A stretch of DNA of 64,000 bases, taken from the NCBI RefSeq assembly GCF_033343995.1, contig NZ_CP137573.1:6605001-6669000 (forward strand). Direction: 5' to 3'. The position numbers were made by a program, and so were the translations under genes. The notes beneath the pieces are model-generated. The model had not been told where the DNA came from. It did no database searches and was given only the letters and a program-made list of their open reading frames with translations. Numbering within the stretch: the stretch's first letter is position 1; each line of letters starts with the position of its first letter. The stretch is from Streptomyces sp. HUAS YS2. Lineage in GTDB: Bacteria > Actinomycetota > Actinomycetes > Streptomycetales > Streptomycetaceae. Below are positions 42,990 to 51,358 of the stretch, piece by piece.

Positions 42990-43088
42990 GCGCAACGAAT
43001 CGCCGCGGACCCGAGAAACCGCGCAACGGTTCGACGGTCGGTCCGCAACGGTCTCGCCTTGTCCGGGCGGGAGTCCGAACCGTACGGT
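42990..43088 (+). promoter_or_regulatory. Amidase/monooxygenase promoter with phased CGCAA boxes
   Basis: GCGCAACG at 42990 and 43021 and CCGCAACG at 43043 precede -35 TTGTCC (43059-43064), an 18-base spacer and -10 TACGGT (43083-43088). Boxes lie 69, 38 and 16 bases before the -35, nearly the same as at the permease promoter (67, 37, 16). The predicted leader is about 40 nt. Confidence 0.68.
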
Positions 43089-43135
43089 TTTGACGTCTCC
43101 TCTCCACCTCTTCTTCACCCGACCGAGGTCCGCCC

Positions 43136-43936
43136 ATGCCGCCGCTGCGCACCGCCCTGCTCCAGAGCTCCGGCGTTCCCGGCGACGTCCCCGCGAACCT
43201 CGCCGCCCTCGACGACGCGGCCTCCCGCGCCGCCGCCGCGGGCGCCGGGCTGCTGATCGCCCCGGAGCTGTTCCTCACCGGCTACGCCATCGGCGAGGAC
43301 CTCGCCCGGCTGGCCGAGGCCGCCGACGGCCCCGGCTCCGAAGCCGTCGCCGCCGTCGCCGTGCGGCACGGCCTGGCGATCGTGTACGGGTACCCGGAGC
43401 GCGCGGGGGAGGCCCTGTACAACGCGGCGCAGCTGATCGGGCCCGACGGCGCCCGGCTCGCGCACTACCGCAAGACGCACCTCTTCGGCGACTTCGAGCA
43501 GAAGTGGTTCACCGCCGGCGACGAGCCGGTCGTGCAGGCGGAGCTGAACGGCCTCACCCTCGGCCTGATGATCTGCTACGACGTCGAGTTCCCGGAGAAC
43601 GTCCGGGCCCACGCGCTCGCCGGGACCGACCTCCTGGCCGTGCCGACGGCGCAGATGCACCCCTTCGAGTTCGTCGCCGAGTCCGTGATCCCGGTGCGCG
43701 CCTTCGAGAACCAGATGTACGTGGCGTACGTGAACCGGACCGGGCCCGAGGGCCCGTACGACTTCGTCGGCCTGTCCGCGCTGGCCGGGCCCGACGGCAC
43801 CGCCCGCGCCCGGGCCGGCCGCGGCACGGAACTGGTCGTCGGCGACGTCGACCCGGAGCTGCTGGCCGCCTCCCGCGCCGCCAACCCGTATCTGCGGGAC
43901 CGGCGCCCCGGCTTCTACTCCGCCCTGACCGAGTAG
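43136..43936 (+). CDS. Nitrilase-superfamily amidase, DavA-like
   Basis: A 266-residue carbon-nitrogen hydrolase. The catalytic triad is visible: Glu in LLIAPELFLTGYAIG, Lys in YRKTHLFGDFE and Cys in GLMICYDVEFPENVR. Size and context match 5-aminopentanamidase (DavA), which hydrolyses the amide made from lysine by the 2-monooxygenase; a 4-guanidinobutanamidase acting after arginine 2-monooxygenase is the alternative. The ATG at 43136 has a GAGG site. The monooxygenase gene starts 71 bases downstream and is probably in the same transcript. Confidence 0.85.
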   Translation: MPPLRTALLQSSGVPGDVPANLAALDDAASRAAAAGAGLLIAPELFLTGYAIGEDLARLAEAADGPGSEAVAAVAVRHGLAIVYGYPERAGEALYNAAQLIGPDGARLAHYRKTHLFGDFEQKWFTAGDEPVVQAELNGLTLGLMICYDVEFPENVRAHALAGTDLLAVPTAQMHPFEFVAESVIPVRAFENQMYVAYVNRTGPEGPYDFVGLSALAGPDGTARARAGRGTELVVGDVDPELLAASRAANPYLRDRRPGFYSALTE

Positions 43937-44007
43937 ACCGGTCCGACCCGAGCGTCACCCTCAGCCTTTCTCCCTCCCCCGTCTTGTCCCGCAAGGAGTC
44001 CGACCTC

Positions 44008-45702
44008 ATGACGTCCACGGTGCCCACCGCTGTCCCGCACACCGACGCATCGCCGCCGATCACCATGTTCGGTCCGGACTTCCCGTACGCGTACGACGAC
44101 TTCCTCGCCCACCCGGCCGGCCTCGGCCAGATACCCGCGACCGAGCACGGCACCGAGGTGGCCGTCATCGGCGGCGGGCTCTCCGGCATCATCGCCGCGT
44201 ACGAGCTGATGAAGATGGGCCTCAAGCCCGTCGTGTACGAGGCGGACCAGATCGGCGGCCGGCTGCGCACCGTCGGCTTCGAGGGCCCGGAGACCGAGGG
44301 GCTGACCGCGGAGATGGGCGCGATGCGCTTCCCGCCGTCCTCCACCGCCCTGCAGCACTACATCGACCTGGTCGGCCTGAAGACCGCGCCGTTCCCGAAC
44401 CCGCTGGCCGAGGCCACCCCGTCGACGGTCGTCGACCTCAAGGGCGAGTCCCACTACGCCGAGACCATCGACGACCTGCCGCAGGTCTACCGCGACGTCG
44501 CCGAGGCCTGGAACAAGTGCCTCGACGAGGGCGCCGACTTCTCCGACATGAACCGCGCCATGCGAGAGCGCGACGTCCCGCGGATCCGTGAGATCTGGGC
44601 GAAGCTCGTCGAGAAGCTCGACAACCAGACCTTCTACGGCTTCCTGTGCGACTCCGAGGCCTTCAAGTCCTTCCGCCACCGGGAGATCTTCGGCCAGGTC
44701 GGCTTCGGCACCGGCGGCTGGGACACCGACTTCCCGAACTCCATCCTGGAGATCCTGCGCGTCGTCTACACCGAGGCCGACGACCACCACCGCGGCATCG
44801 TCGGCGGCTCGCAGCAGCTGCCGCTCCGCCTGTGGGAGCGCGAGCCGGAGAAGATCGTCCACTGGGCGCAGGGCACCTCGCTGCAGTCGCTGCACGAGGG
44901 CGACCCGCGTCCGGCCGTGACCCGGCTGACCCGCGCCGCCGGCAACCGGATCACCGTCACCGACGCCTCCGGCGACATCCGCACCTACCAGGCGGCTATC
45001 TTCACCGCCCAGTCCTGGATGCTGCTGTCGAAGATCGCCTGCGACGACACGCTCTTCCCGATCGACCACTGGACGGCGATCGAGCGCACCCACTACATGG
45101 AGTCCTCGAAGCTGTTCGTGCCCGTCGACCGGCCGTTCTGGCTGGACAAGGACGAGGAGACCGGCCGGGACGTCATGTCGATGACGCTGACCGACCGGAT
45201 GACCCGCGGCACCTACCTCCTGGACGACGGCCCGGACAAGCCGGCCGTCATCTGCCTCTCGTACACCTGGTGCGACGACAGCCTGAAGTGGCTGCCGCTG
45301 TCCGCCCAGGAGCGGATGGAGGTCATGCTCAAGTCGCTCGGCGAGATCTACCCGAAGGTAGACATCCGGAAGCACATCATCGGCAACCCGGTGACCGTGT
45401 CCTGGGAGAACGAGCCCTACTTCATGGGCGCGTTCAAGGCCAACCTGCCGGGCCACTACCGCTACCAGCGCCGCCTGTTCACGCACTTCATGCAGGACCG
45501 GCTGCCCGAGGACAAGCGGGGCATCTTCCTCGCGGGCGACGACATCTCGTGGACGGCCGGCTGGGCCGAGGGCGCGGTGCAGACGGCGCTGAACGCGGTG
45601 TGGGGCGTGATGCACCACCTCGGCGGCGCGACCGACGCCACCAACCCGGGTCCGGGCGACGTGTACGACGAGATCGCCCCCGTGGAACTTCCGGAGGACT
45701 GA
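44008..45702 (+). CDS. Flavin-dependent basic amino-acid 2-monooxygenase, DavB-like
   Basis: A 564-residue amine-oxidase-fold FAD enzyme. The FAD dinucleotide motif is VAVIGGGLSGIIAAYEL (51-67), followed by EADQIGGRLRTVGFEG. The C-terminal FAD block is GIFLAGDDISWTAGWAEG. Throughout its length it resembles, from memory, Pseudomonas L-lysine 2-monooxygenase (DavB), including VGFGTGGWDTDFPNS and MTLTDRMTRGTYLLDDG. Such enzymes decarboxylate and oxidise the amino acid to an amide. At the position of the Pseudomonas Cys254 it has Ala257. An AAGGAG site sets the ATG at 44008. The substrate may be lysine or arginine. Confidence 0.85.
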   Translation: MTSTVPTAVPHTDASPPITMFGPDFPYAYDDFLAHPAGLGQIPATEHGTEVAVIGGGLSGIIAAYELMKMGLKPVVYEADQIGGRLRTVGFEGPETEGLTAEMGAMRFPPSSTALQHYIDLVGLKTAPFPNPLAEATPSTVVDLKGESHYAETIDDLPQVYRDVAEAWNKCLDEGADFSDMNRAMRERDVPRIREIWAKLVEKLDNQTFYGFLCDSEAFKSFRHREIFGQVGFGTGGWDTDFPNSILEILRVVYTEADDHHRGIVGGSQQLPLRLWEREPEKIVHWAQGTSLQSLHEGDPRPAVTRLTRAAGNRITVTDASGDIRTYQAAIFTAQSWMLLSKIACDDTLFPIDHWTAIERTHYMESSKLFVPVDRPFWLDKDEETGRDVMSMTLTDRMTRGTYLLDDGPDKPAVICLSYTWCDDSLKWLPLSAQERMEVMLKSLGEIYPKVDIRKHIIGNPVTVSWENEPYFMGAFKANLPGHYRYQRRLFTHFMQDRLPEDKRGIFLAGDDISWTAGWAEGAVQTALNAVWGVMHHLGGATDATNPGPGDVYDEIAPVELPED

Positions 45703-45757
45703 GGCACGTCGGGGGAGCGGGGCGGCCGCAGCGGAACGTGAGCGGACGCGCGAGCGT

Positions 45758-46447
45758 TCAGCCGCACCGTGCGAGCGGCGTGAGCAGCATCCGCCCCACC
45801 AGACCCACCGACCGGTCGAGGCGTTCCGTGAACTCCTCGGCCAGGTCGGGCAGTCCGCGCAGCTGCCACAACGAGCGGGCCGCGAACCAGGCCCCGTCGC
45901 GGGCCCGCTCCAGGCTCCAGCAGCCCAGCAGGTGCGTCAGCGGATCCGTGATCTCCAGCAGGTCCGGGCCGGGCATCAGCTCCTCGCGGATCCGCTCCTC
46001 CAGCAGCACCAGCAGGTCGCCGACCTGGTCGAACTCGTCCTCCAGGTCGCGCGGCGCGCAGTCGAGCGCGTCACAGGTGTCGACCACCGCGAGGGCGAGG
46101 TCGTGGCCGATGTGCGCGTTGATCCCGGCAAGGGCGAACTGCAGCGGCCGCACCCCGGGATGGCGCCGGTAGTGGAACAGCGGCCGCCAGCAGGCCGGCA
46201 CGGGCGCGCCCGTCGCACAGGCGTCGACGACGGTCAGATAGCGCCGGGCGAACCGTACGTCGAGGGTCGCCGCGGCCCGCCGGTCGCCGAACGCGCCCGC
46301 CTCGATGGCACGGCCGATCTCCTCGGTGACGGTCAGATAGATCCGGTTGAACACCGCGACCCCGTCGGCCGGATGCCAGGCCGATCGCAGCGCCCGCATC
46401 CGGTCCACCACGGGGTCGACCGCCATGAATTGCCCGATCTGCGCCAT
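45758..46447 (-). CDS. DUF5995-family protein
   Basis: A 229-residue, mainly helical cytoplasmic protein that I assign to DUF5995 by overall pattern (WHPADGVAVFNRIYLTVTEEIG, HYRRHPGVRPLQFALAGINAHIGHDLALAVVDTC). The two conserved His/Asp-rich segments suggest a metal site, but no activity is known. No strong ribosome binding site precedes the ATG at 46447. It is convergent with the monooxygenase and probably a separate unit. Assignment is moderate. Confidence 0.7.
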   Translation of the reverse strand: MAQIGQFMAVDPVVDRMRALRSAWHPADGVAVFNRIYLTVTEEIGRAIEAGAFGDRRAAATLDVRFARRYLTVVDACATGAPVPACWRPLFHYRRHPGVRPLQFALAGINAHIGHDLALAVVDTCDALDCAPRDLEDEFDQVGDLLVLLEERIREELMPGPDLLEITDPLTHLLGCWSLERARDGAWFAARSLWQLRGLPDLAEEFTERLDRSVGLVGRMLLTPLARCG

Positions 46448-46520
46448 GGGGGCAGGTTCCCAGTCGCCGGGGCCGGGAGGGAACTCCTCGGCCCCGGGCT
46501 CACCGGAACGGGCGAACAGC

Positions 46521-47912
46521 TCAGGACTTCGCCGGATCGGTGTCCTCGTCGTACGAGCTGGTGCCCTCGTCGAGGAGCGGCTCCTGCTCCTTCATGTGGG
46601 CCGGGGCGAAGGCGCGCAGGACGTGGTAGCCGGTGATGACGACCAGGGTGCCCAGCGCGATGCCACCGAGTTCGAAGGTGTCGGTGAAGGTCAGCTTCAC
46701 GCCGCCGACGCCGATGATGATGCCCGCCGCGGCCGGCACCAGGTTGAGCGGGTTGCGCAGGTCGACCTTGGCGTTGATCCAGATCTGCGCGCCGAGCAGG
46801 CCGATCATGCCGTAAAGGATCACGGTGATGCCGCCGAGGACGCCGCCGGGGATCGCGGCGACGACCGCGCCGAACTTGGGGCAGAGGCCGAAGAGGAGCG
46901 CGAAGCCGGCCGCGGCCCAGTAGGCGGCGGTGGAGTAGACGCGGGTGGCGGCCATGACGCCGATGTTCTCGGAGTACGTGGTGTTCGGCGGGCCGCCCAC
47001 CGCGGTCGACAGCATGGACGCGGCGCCGTCGGCGGCGATCGCGGTGCCCAGCTTGTCGTCGAGCCGGTCCCCGGTCATCTCGCCGACGGCCTTGACGTGT
47101 CCGGCGTTCTCGGCGATCAGCGCGATCACGACCGGCAGGGCGACCAGGATCGCCGACCACTCGAAGCTGGGGCCGTGCAGGGTCGGCAGACCGACCCAGT
47201 CCGCCTTGGCGACGCCCGACAGGTCGAGCCGCCAGTGGTCGGTGACCTGGCCTCCCGGGCCCATCGAGTGGATCTTGCCGAAGACCAGGTCGAAGACCCA
47301 GGAGATGCCGTAGCCGAAGATCAGGCCCAGGAAGATCGCGATCCGCGACCAGAAGCCGCGCAGACAGACCACGGCGAGACCGGTGAACAGCATCACGAGC
47401 AGCGCCGTCCACTGGTCCTGCGGCCAGTACACCGACGCCGTCACCGGCGCCAGGTTGAAGCCGATCAGCATGACGACCGCGCCGGTCACGATCGGCGGCA
47501 TCGTCGCGTGGATGATCCGGGCGCCGAACTTCCGGACCGCGAGACCGGCCAGGAAGAGCACTCCGCCGACGACGAACACCGCGCCGGTGACCGTGGCGCT
47601 GGTGCCGCCGGAGGCCCGGATCGCCGCGGCCACGCCGACGAAGGCGAGCGAGCAGCCGAGGTACGACGGGATCGTGCCGCGCGTCGCGAGCAGGAAGACG
47701 ATGGTCGCGACCCCGGACATCATGATCGCCAGGTTCGGGTCGAGACCCATCAGGACGGGCGCCACGAAGGAGGCGCCGAACATGGCCACCACGTGCTGGG
47801 CCCCGAGGCCGAACGTACGCGGCCAGGACAGCCGTTCGTCCGGCCGGACGACGGCGCCGGGAGCGGGTGTCCGTCCGTCGCCGTGCAGACTCCAGCGCAC
47901 GCCGAGGTTCAT
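46521..47912 (-). CDS. NCS2-family uracil/xanthine permease
   Basis: A 463-residue membrane transporter with about 14 helices. The NCS2 signature GGPPNTTYSENIGVMAATRVYS and the HIIHATMPPIVTGAVVMLIGFNLAP-like segment identify it as UraA-type, taking up uracil (or xanthine) with protons. The ATG at 47912 (GGGAG site) is preferred to an in-frame start at 47963 because it begins at the usual NLGVRWSLHGDG. It is the uptake complement to the pyr operon in this window, though no PyrR-type element is visible in front of it. Confidence 0.9.
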   Translation of the reverse strand: MNLGVRWSLHGDGRTPAPGAVVRPDERLSWPRTFGLGAQHVVAMFGASFVAPVLMGLDPNLAIMMSGVATIVFLLATRGTIPSYLGCSLAFVGVAAAIRASGGTSATVTGAVFVVGGVLFLAGLAVRKFGARIIHATMPPIVTGAVVMLIGFNLAPVTASVYWPQDQWTALLVMLFTGLAVVCLRGFWSRIAIFLGLIFGYGISWVFDLVFGKIHSMGPGGQVTDHWRLDLSGVAKADWVGLPTLHGPSFEWSAILVALPVVIALIAENAGHVKAVGEMTGDRLDDKLGTAIAADGAASMLSTAVGGPPNTTYSENIGVMAATRVYSTAAYWAAAGFALLFGLCPKFGAVVAAIPGGVLGGITVILYGMIGLLGAQIWINAKVDLRNPLNLVPAAAGIIIGVGGVKLTFTDTFELGGIALGTLVVITGYHVLRAFAPAHMKEQEPLLDEGTSSYDEDTDPAKS

Positions 47913-48003
47913 GAGGTCGCTCCCGTTCTGCGGTTCCGGTGGCCGGTTCGCCGTGCGATACATCGGCCGAAAAATGATCAGCCATATGGTAGTGCGCCGC
48001 TGG

Positions 48004-49224
48004 TCAGCGGGGATCCGGCACGCTCTCGGCCACCACGGCCTTCGCGGTGCCCCGGCCGCCGGGCCGGAGCACCCCGGCGCCGAGCACCAGGCCGACGGCG
48101 AGCAGGGTGACCAGTCCGAAGGAGAACGTCAGCGAGGTCGCGTCGGCGATGCCGCCGATCGCCGAGGGGGCGATCAGACCCGAGGTGTACGTGATGGTCG
48201 CGACGCCCGCGATGGCCTGGCTGGGGTTCGGGCCGCTGCGCGCCGCCGCCGCGAAGGCCAGCGGCACGACGACCGCGACGCCGAGCCCCATCAGTCCGAA
48301 ACCGGCCATCGCGACCGCCGGATGCGGGGCGAGGACCACCAGGACACCGCCGAGCGTCGCCGCCGCGCCACCGACCCGGACCGTCCGTACCGGGCCGAAC
48401 CGGTCCACGACCCGGTCGCCGGCCAGTCGGGCCACCGTCATCGTCAGCGCGAACGCGGTGGTGCAGCCCGCCGCGAGCCCGGCCGAGGCGCCGAGCTCGT
48501 CCTCCAGGTACACCGCCGACCAGTCCAGGCTCGCGCCCTCCGCGAACACCCCGCAGAATCCGATCGCGCCGATGACCAGCGCCGACCTCGGCGGCAGGGT
48601 GAAGCGCGGCGGCGGCTCCTCGTCGGGGGCGCTGTGCAGGTCGAGCACGCCCTGACAGCAGACCAGGCCGAGCACGGTGAGCACGCCGGCGGCGAGCACG
48701 TGGTGCAGCCGGGCGTCCGTGCCGAGGTGGGCGGCGACGGTGCCGGCGGCGGAACCGATCAGGGCGCCCGCGCTCCACATGCCGTGCAGGCTGGACATGA
48801 TCGACTTGCCCAGCCGGTTCTCGGTCTCGACGCCGAGCGCGTTCATCGCCACGTCGGACATGCCCGCGGTGGCGCCGTACACGAGCAGCGCGGCGCAGAG
48901 CCCGTACACGTTCGGCGCGAGGGAGGGCGGGATCAGCGCCGCCGTCCACAGGGCGAGCAGGCCGCGCAGCGCGTTGCGCGCGCCGAAGCGGTGGCTGATC
49001 GCCCCGGCGAGGGGCATCGCCAGGGACGCGCCGACGGCCGGGAAGGCGAGGGCCAGGCCCAGCTGCCCGGCTCCGACGCCGGCGTGCTCCTGGATCCACG
49101 GGATGCGGGTCGCGAAGCTGCCGGTGACGGCGCCGTGCACGCAGAAGACGGCGGCGACGGCGAACCGGGCCCGCCGCAGCCGTTCGGTAGTGAAGCCGGT
49201 CCGGCTCGTGGTCTCGCCCGTCAT
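48004..49224 (-). CDS. Major facilitator superfamily transporter
   Basis: A 406-residue, 12-helix MFS protein of the FucP/NagP-like or small-molecule exporter kind (GAVTGSFATRIPWIQEHAGVGAGQLGLAL, AGAISHRFGARNALR). The substrate cannot be read from sequence. The ATG at 49224 has a GGGAGGGG site. It is divergent from a ROK regulator across 112 bp that contain one 21-bp palindrome, so it is very likely that regulator's target and may carry a sugar or sugar-like compound. Confidence 0.85.
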   Translation of the reverse strand: MTGETTSRTGFTTERLRRARFAVAAVFCVHGAVTGSFATRIPWIQEHAGVGAGQLGLALAFPAVGASLAMPLAGAISHRFGARNALRGLLALWTAALIPPSLAPNVYGLCAALLVYGATAGMSDVAMNALGVETENRLGKSIMSSLHGMWSAGALIGSAAGTVAAHLGTDARLHHVLAAGVLTVLGLVCCQGVLDLHSAPDEEPPPRFTLPPRSALVIGAIGFCGVFAEGASLDWSAVYLEDELGASAGLAAGCTTAFALTMTVARLAGDRVVDRFGPVRTVRVGGAAATLGGVLVVLAPHPAVAMAGFGLMGLGVAVVVPLAFAAAARSGPNPSQAIAGVATITYTSGLIAPSAIGGIADATSLTFSFGLVTLLAVGLVLGAGVLRPGGRGTAKAVVAESVPDPR

Positions 49225-49266
49225 GGGCCCCTCCCTGTCCCTCTGGAATCGCGGTGCCGCGTAAAC

Positions 49267-49287
49267 TATCAGGAACCCTGCCTGATA
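49267..49287. promoter_or_regulatory. Palindromic operator between the MFS and ROK genes
   Basis: A perfect inverted repeat TATCAGG-N7-CCTGATA (49267-49273 and 49281-49287) in the divergent intergenic region. -10-like sequences on both strands (GATAAAT forward, GATAGT reverse) overlap its arms, so one bound repressor could silence both genes. Confidence 0.75.
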
Positions 49288-49336
49288 AATAGAGCGCCGG
49301 CCGGGCCGACAGCCGAGCGTCTGAGAGGATCCCCGC

Positions 49337-50485
49337 ATGGCCGCATCCCCGAGCACCGCCCGGGCCATCAACGACCGGCTCGCCCTGCGCCTGCTCCAGG
49401 ACGAGGGCCCGTTGACGGCGACACAACTGAAGACGCTCACCGGACTGTCCCGGCCCACCGTCGCCGACCTCGTCGAACGGCTCCAGGGCTCCGGGCTCGT
49501 CCGGGTCGTGGGGGAGGCCGGCGCCGAGCGCCGCGGCCCCAACGCCAAGCTGTACGGCATCGCCGCCGACCGGGCCCATCTCGCCGCGCTCGACGTGCGC
49601 ACCGACTCGGTCACCGTCGTCGTCGCCGACCTGCTCGGCACCACGCTCGCCGAGGCGACCCTGCCCGTCGGCGACGGCACCGCCGCCGAACCGGCGCCCG
49701 GCCCCGCCGTCGAACAGGCCGTCGCGCTCCTGGAGCGCACCGCCAAGGACGCCGGCGTCGCCCGGCTGCACAGTGTCGGCATCGGCGCGCCCGGTCTGAT
49801 CGACCCGGCGACGGGGGAGCTGAACGACTCCTCCGGGCTGCCCGCCTGGCACCGGCGCCTGGTGCCCGCCCTGCAGGGACGGATCCCCGCGACCGTCCTG
49901 ATCGAGAACGAGACCAACCTGGCCGCGGTCGCCGAGCAGCGCGTCGGCGCGGCCCGCGACCGCGACACCTTCGTCCTGGTGTGGCTGGGCCAGGGCGTCG
50001 GCGCGGCCGTCGTCCTGGACGGCCGGCTGCGCCGGGGGGCCTCGGGCGGCGCGGGCGAGCTGGGCTTCCTTCCGGTGCCGGGCACCTCCGGGCTGCCTTC
50101 GGCGACCGACTGCGCGGGCGGCTTCCACGAACTGGCCTGCGCCGCGGCGGTCGACGCGCTGGCGGCACGGCACGGGCTCGACCCGCGGACCGCCCTCGCC
50201 TCGGGCGACGGTGCGTTCCTCGACGCCCTTGCCGAGCGGCTGGCGGTCGGCGCCGCGGCGGTCGTCTCGGTCCTCGACCCCGGCTGCGTCGTCCTCGGCG
50301 GCCGGACCGGCCACGCGGGCGGCGAGCCGCTCGCGGCCCGCGTCGAGGCCCGCCTCGCCCGGCTCTCCCCGCTGCGCACCGACGTCCGGCCGACGGCGCT
50401 CGGCGACGGCGCCGTCCTGCGCGGCGCGCTGCTCGCGGCGCGCGACGCCGCCCAGGACGAGCTCTTCGGGCCGGGCGCGCCCTGA
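49337..50485 (+). CDS. ROK-family transcriptional regulator
   Basis: A 382-residue regulator. The N-terminal winged HTH (about 10-65, LQDEGPLTATQLKTLTGLSRPTVADLVERL) is followed by a ROK sugar-kinase-like domain (VGIGAPGLIDPATGEL, LIENETNLAAVAEQ, GQGVGAAVVLDGRLRRGASGGAGELGF). The zinc-binding Cys cluster CxCGxxGCxE of classical ROK proteins is absent; the region after GELGF reads PVPGTSGLPSATDCAGG. It probably represses itself and the divergent MFS gene through the palindrome at 49267-49287. Confidence 0.88.
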   Translation: MAASPSTARAINDRLALRLLQDEGPLTATQLKTLTGLSRPTVADLVERLQGSGLVRVVGEAGAERRGPNAKLYGIAADRAHLAALDVRTDSVTVVVADLLGTTLAEATLPVGDGTAAEPAPGPAVEQAVALLERTAKDAGVARLHSVGIGAPGLIDPATGELNDSSGLPAWHRRLVPALQGRIPATVLIENETNLAAVAEQRVGAARDRDTFVLVWLGQGVGAAVVLDGRLRRGASGGAGELGFLPVPGTSGLPSATDCAGGFHELACAAAVDALAARHGLDPRTALASGDGAFLDALAERLAVGAAAVVSVLDPGCVVLGGRTGHAGGEPLAARVEARLARLSPLRTDVRPTALGDGAVLRGALLAARDAAQDELFGPGAP

Positions 50486-50486
50486 G

Positions 50487-51239
50487 CTAGGACGCGGAGT
50501 CCGCCCCGAACCTCCGCGCCAGGAACTCCTCGAACGTCACCCGCCCCACCGTGTGCTCCGGCGCGAGGTGGCCGCCGTGCCGCAGGCCCCGGTAGACGCG
50601 CCCCGGCAGCGGCACCTCGACCAGCCGGCGCTGCCTCCCGGCCGCCGCCAGGTAGGCGCGGGCCAGCTCGGCGAAGGTGAGGATCTCCGGGCCGCCCATG
50701 TCCGCGGCCCGGCCGACCGGGGGACCCGCGGACAGCTCCGCCAGCCGGGCGGCGACCTCCGTCACCTCCAGCGGCTGGTCGGGGACGCCTTTCGGCAGGA
50801 GCATCACCGGCGGCTTCGCCAGCCCCTGGAGCAGCTGCAGGATCAGGTCGTGGAACTGGGTGGCCCTAAGAACCGTCCAGCCGAGCCCGGACCGCTCGAA
50901 CATCCGCTCGGCGGCCAGCTTGGCCTTGTAGTAGCCCAGCGGTACGCGGTCGACGCCGACGATCGAGATGTACACCAGGTGGGGGACCCCGGCCCGGCGC
51001 GCGGCCTCGATCAGGTTCCGGGTCGACGCCTCGTCGCGGCGCAGCACGTTGGCGCAGTGGACGACCGCGTCCACGCCGTCGACCGCCCGGTCCAGGAGCG
51101 GTCCGCCCTCGCGCAGGTCGACGGCGTACGGCGGGGAGTGCCGGCTCAGCACCCGTACCTCGTGCCCGTCCGCGCGCAGCTTCTCGCAGACGGGACGCCC
51201 GAGCGTTCCCGTGCCGCCGGTCACCAGCATCGTGCTCAT
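50487..51239 (-). CDS. NAD(P)-binding NmrA/SDR-type protein
   Basis: A 250-residue atypical short-chain dehydrogenase. The Rossmann motif is MLVTGGTGTLGRPVCEKL and a YYKAKLAAE segment carries the YxxxK-like pair. It may be an NmrA-like redox sensor or an epimerase/reductase acting on quinone or sugar substrates. Its stop is one base from the stop of the convergent ROK gene with no terminator between, so the 3' ends of the two transcripts must overlap. Confidence 0.82.
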   Translation of the reverse strand: MSTMLVTGGTGTLGRPVCEKLRADGHEVRVLSRHSPPYAVDLREGGPLLDRAVDGVDAVVHCANVLRRDEASTRNLIEAARRAGVPHLVYISIVGVDRVPLGYYKAKLAAERMFERSGLGWTVLRATQFHDLILQLLQGLAKPPVMLLPKGVPDQPLEVTEVAARLAELSAGPPVGRAADMGGPEILTFAELARAYLAAAGRQRRLVEVPLPGRVYRGLRHGGHLAPEHTVGRVTFEEFLARRFGADSAS

Positions 51240-51358
51240 CCCTCCAGCGTGGACGTCCGCGCCGCGACCCGCACGTGCGGGTCGCGGCGCGGACGGGGAG
51301 TGTCCCGGCGGCGGCAGGGCCGGGTGGTCCGCCGCCGGGAGCCTTCAGGGACGGGACG

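Noticed and set aside
43560-43900. Small antisense frames inside the amidase gene
   Set aside because: Shadows of the real frame, which carries the full Glu-Lys-Cys triad.
48004-50379. 791-codon minus-strand frame joining the MFS gene to a large N-terminal extension
   Set aside because: The extension is antisense to the ROK gene. A good ribosome binding site at 49224 and a normal 406-residue MFS protein mark the true start.
50480-50490. Terminator expected between the convergent ROK and NAD(P)-binding genes
   Set aside because: The stops are one base apart and I see no inverted repeat there, so none is annotated.
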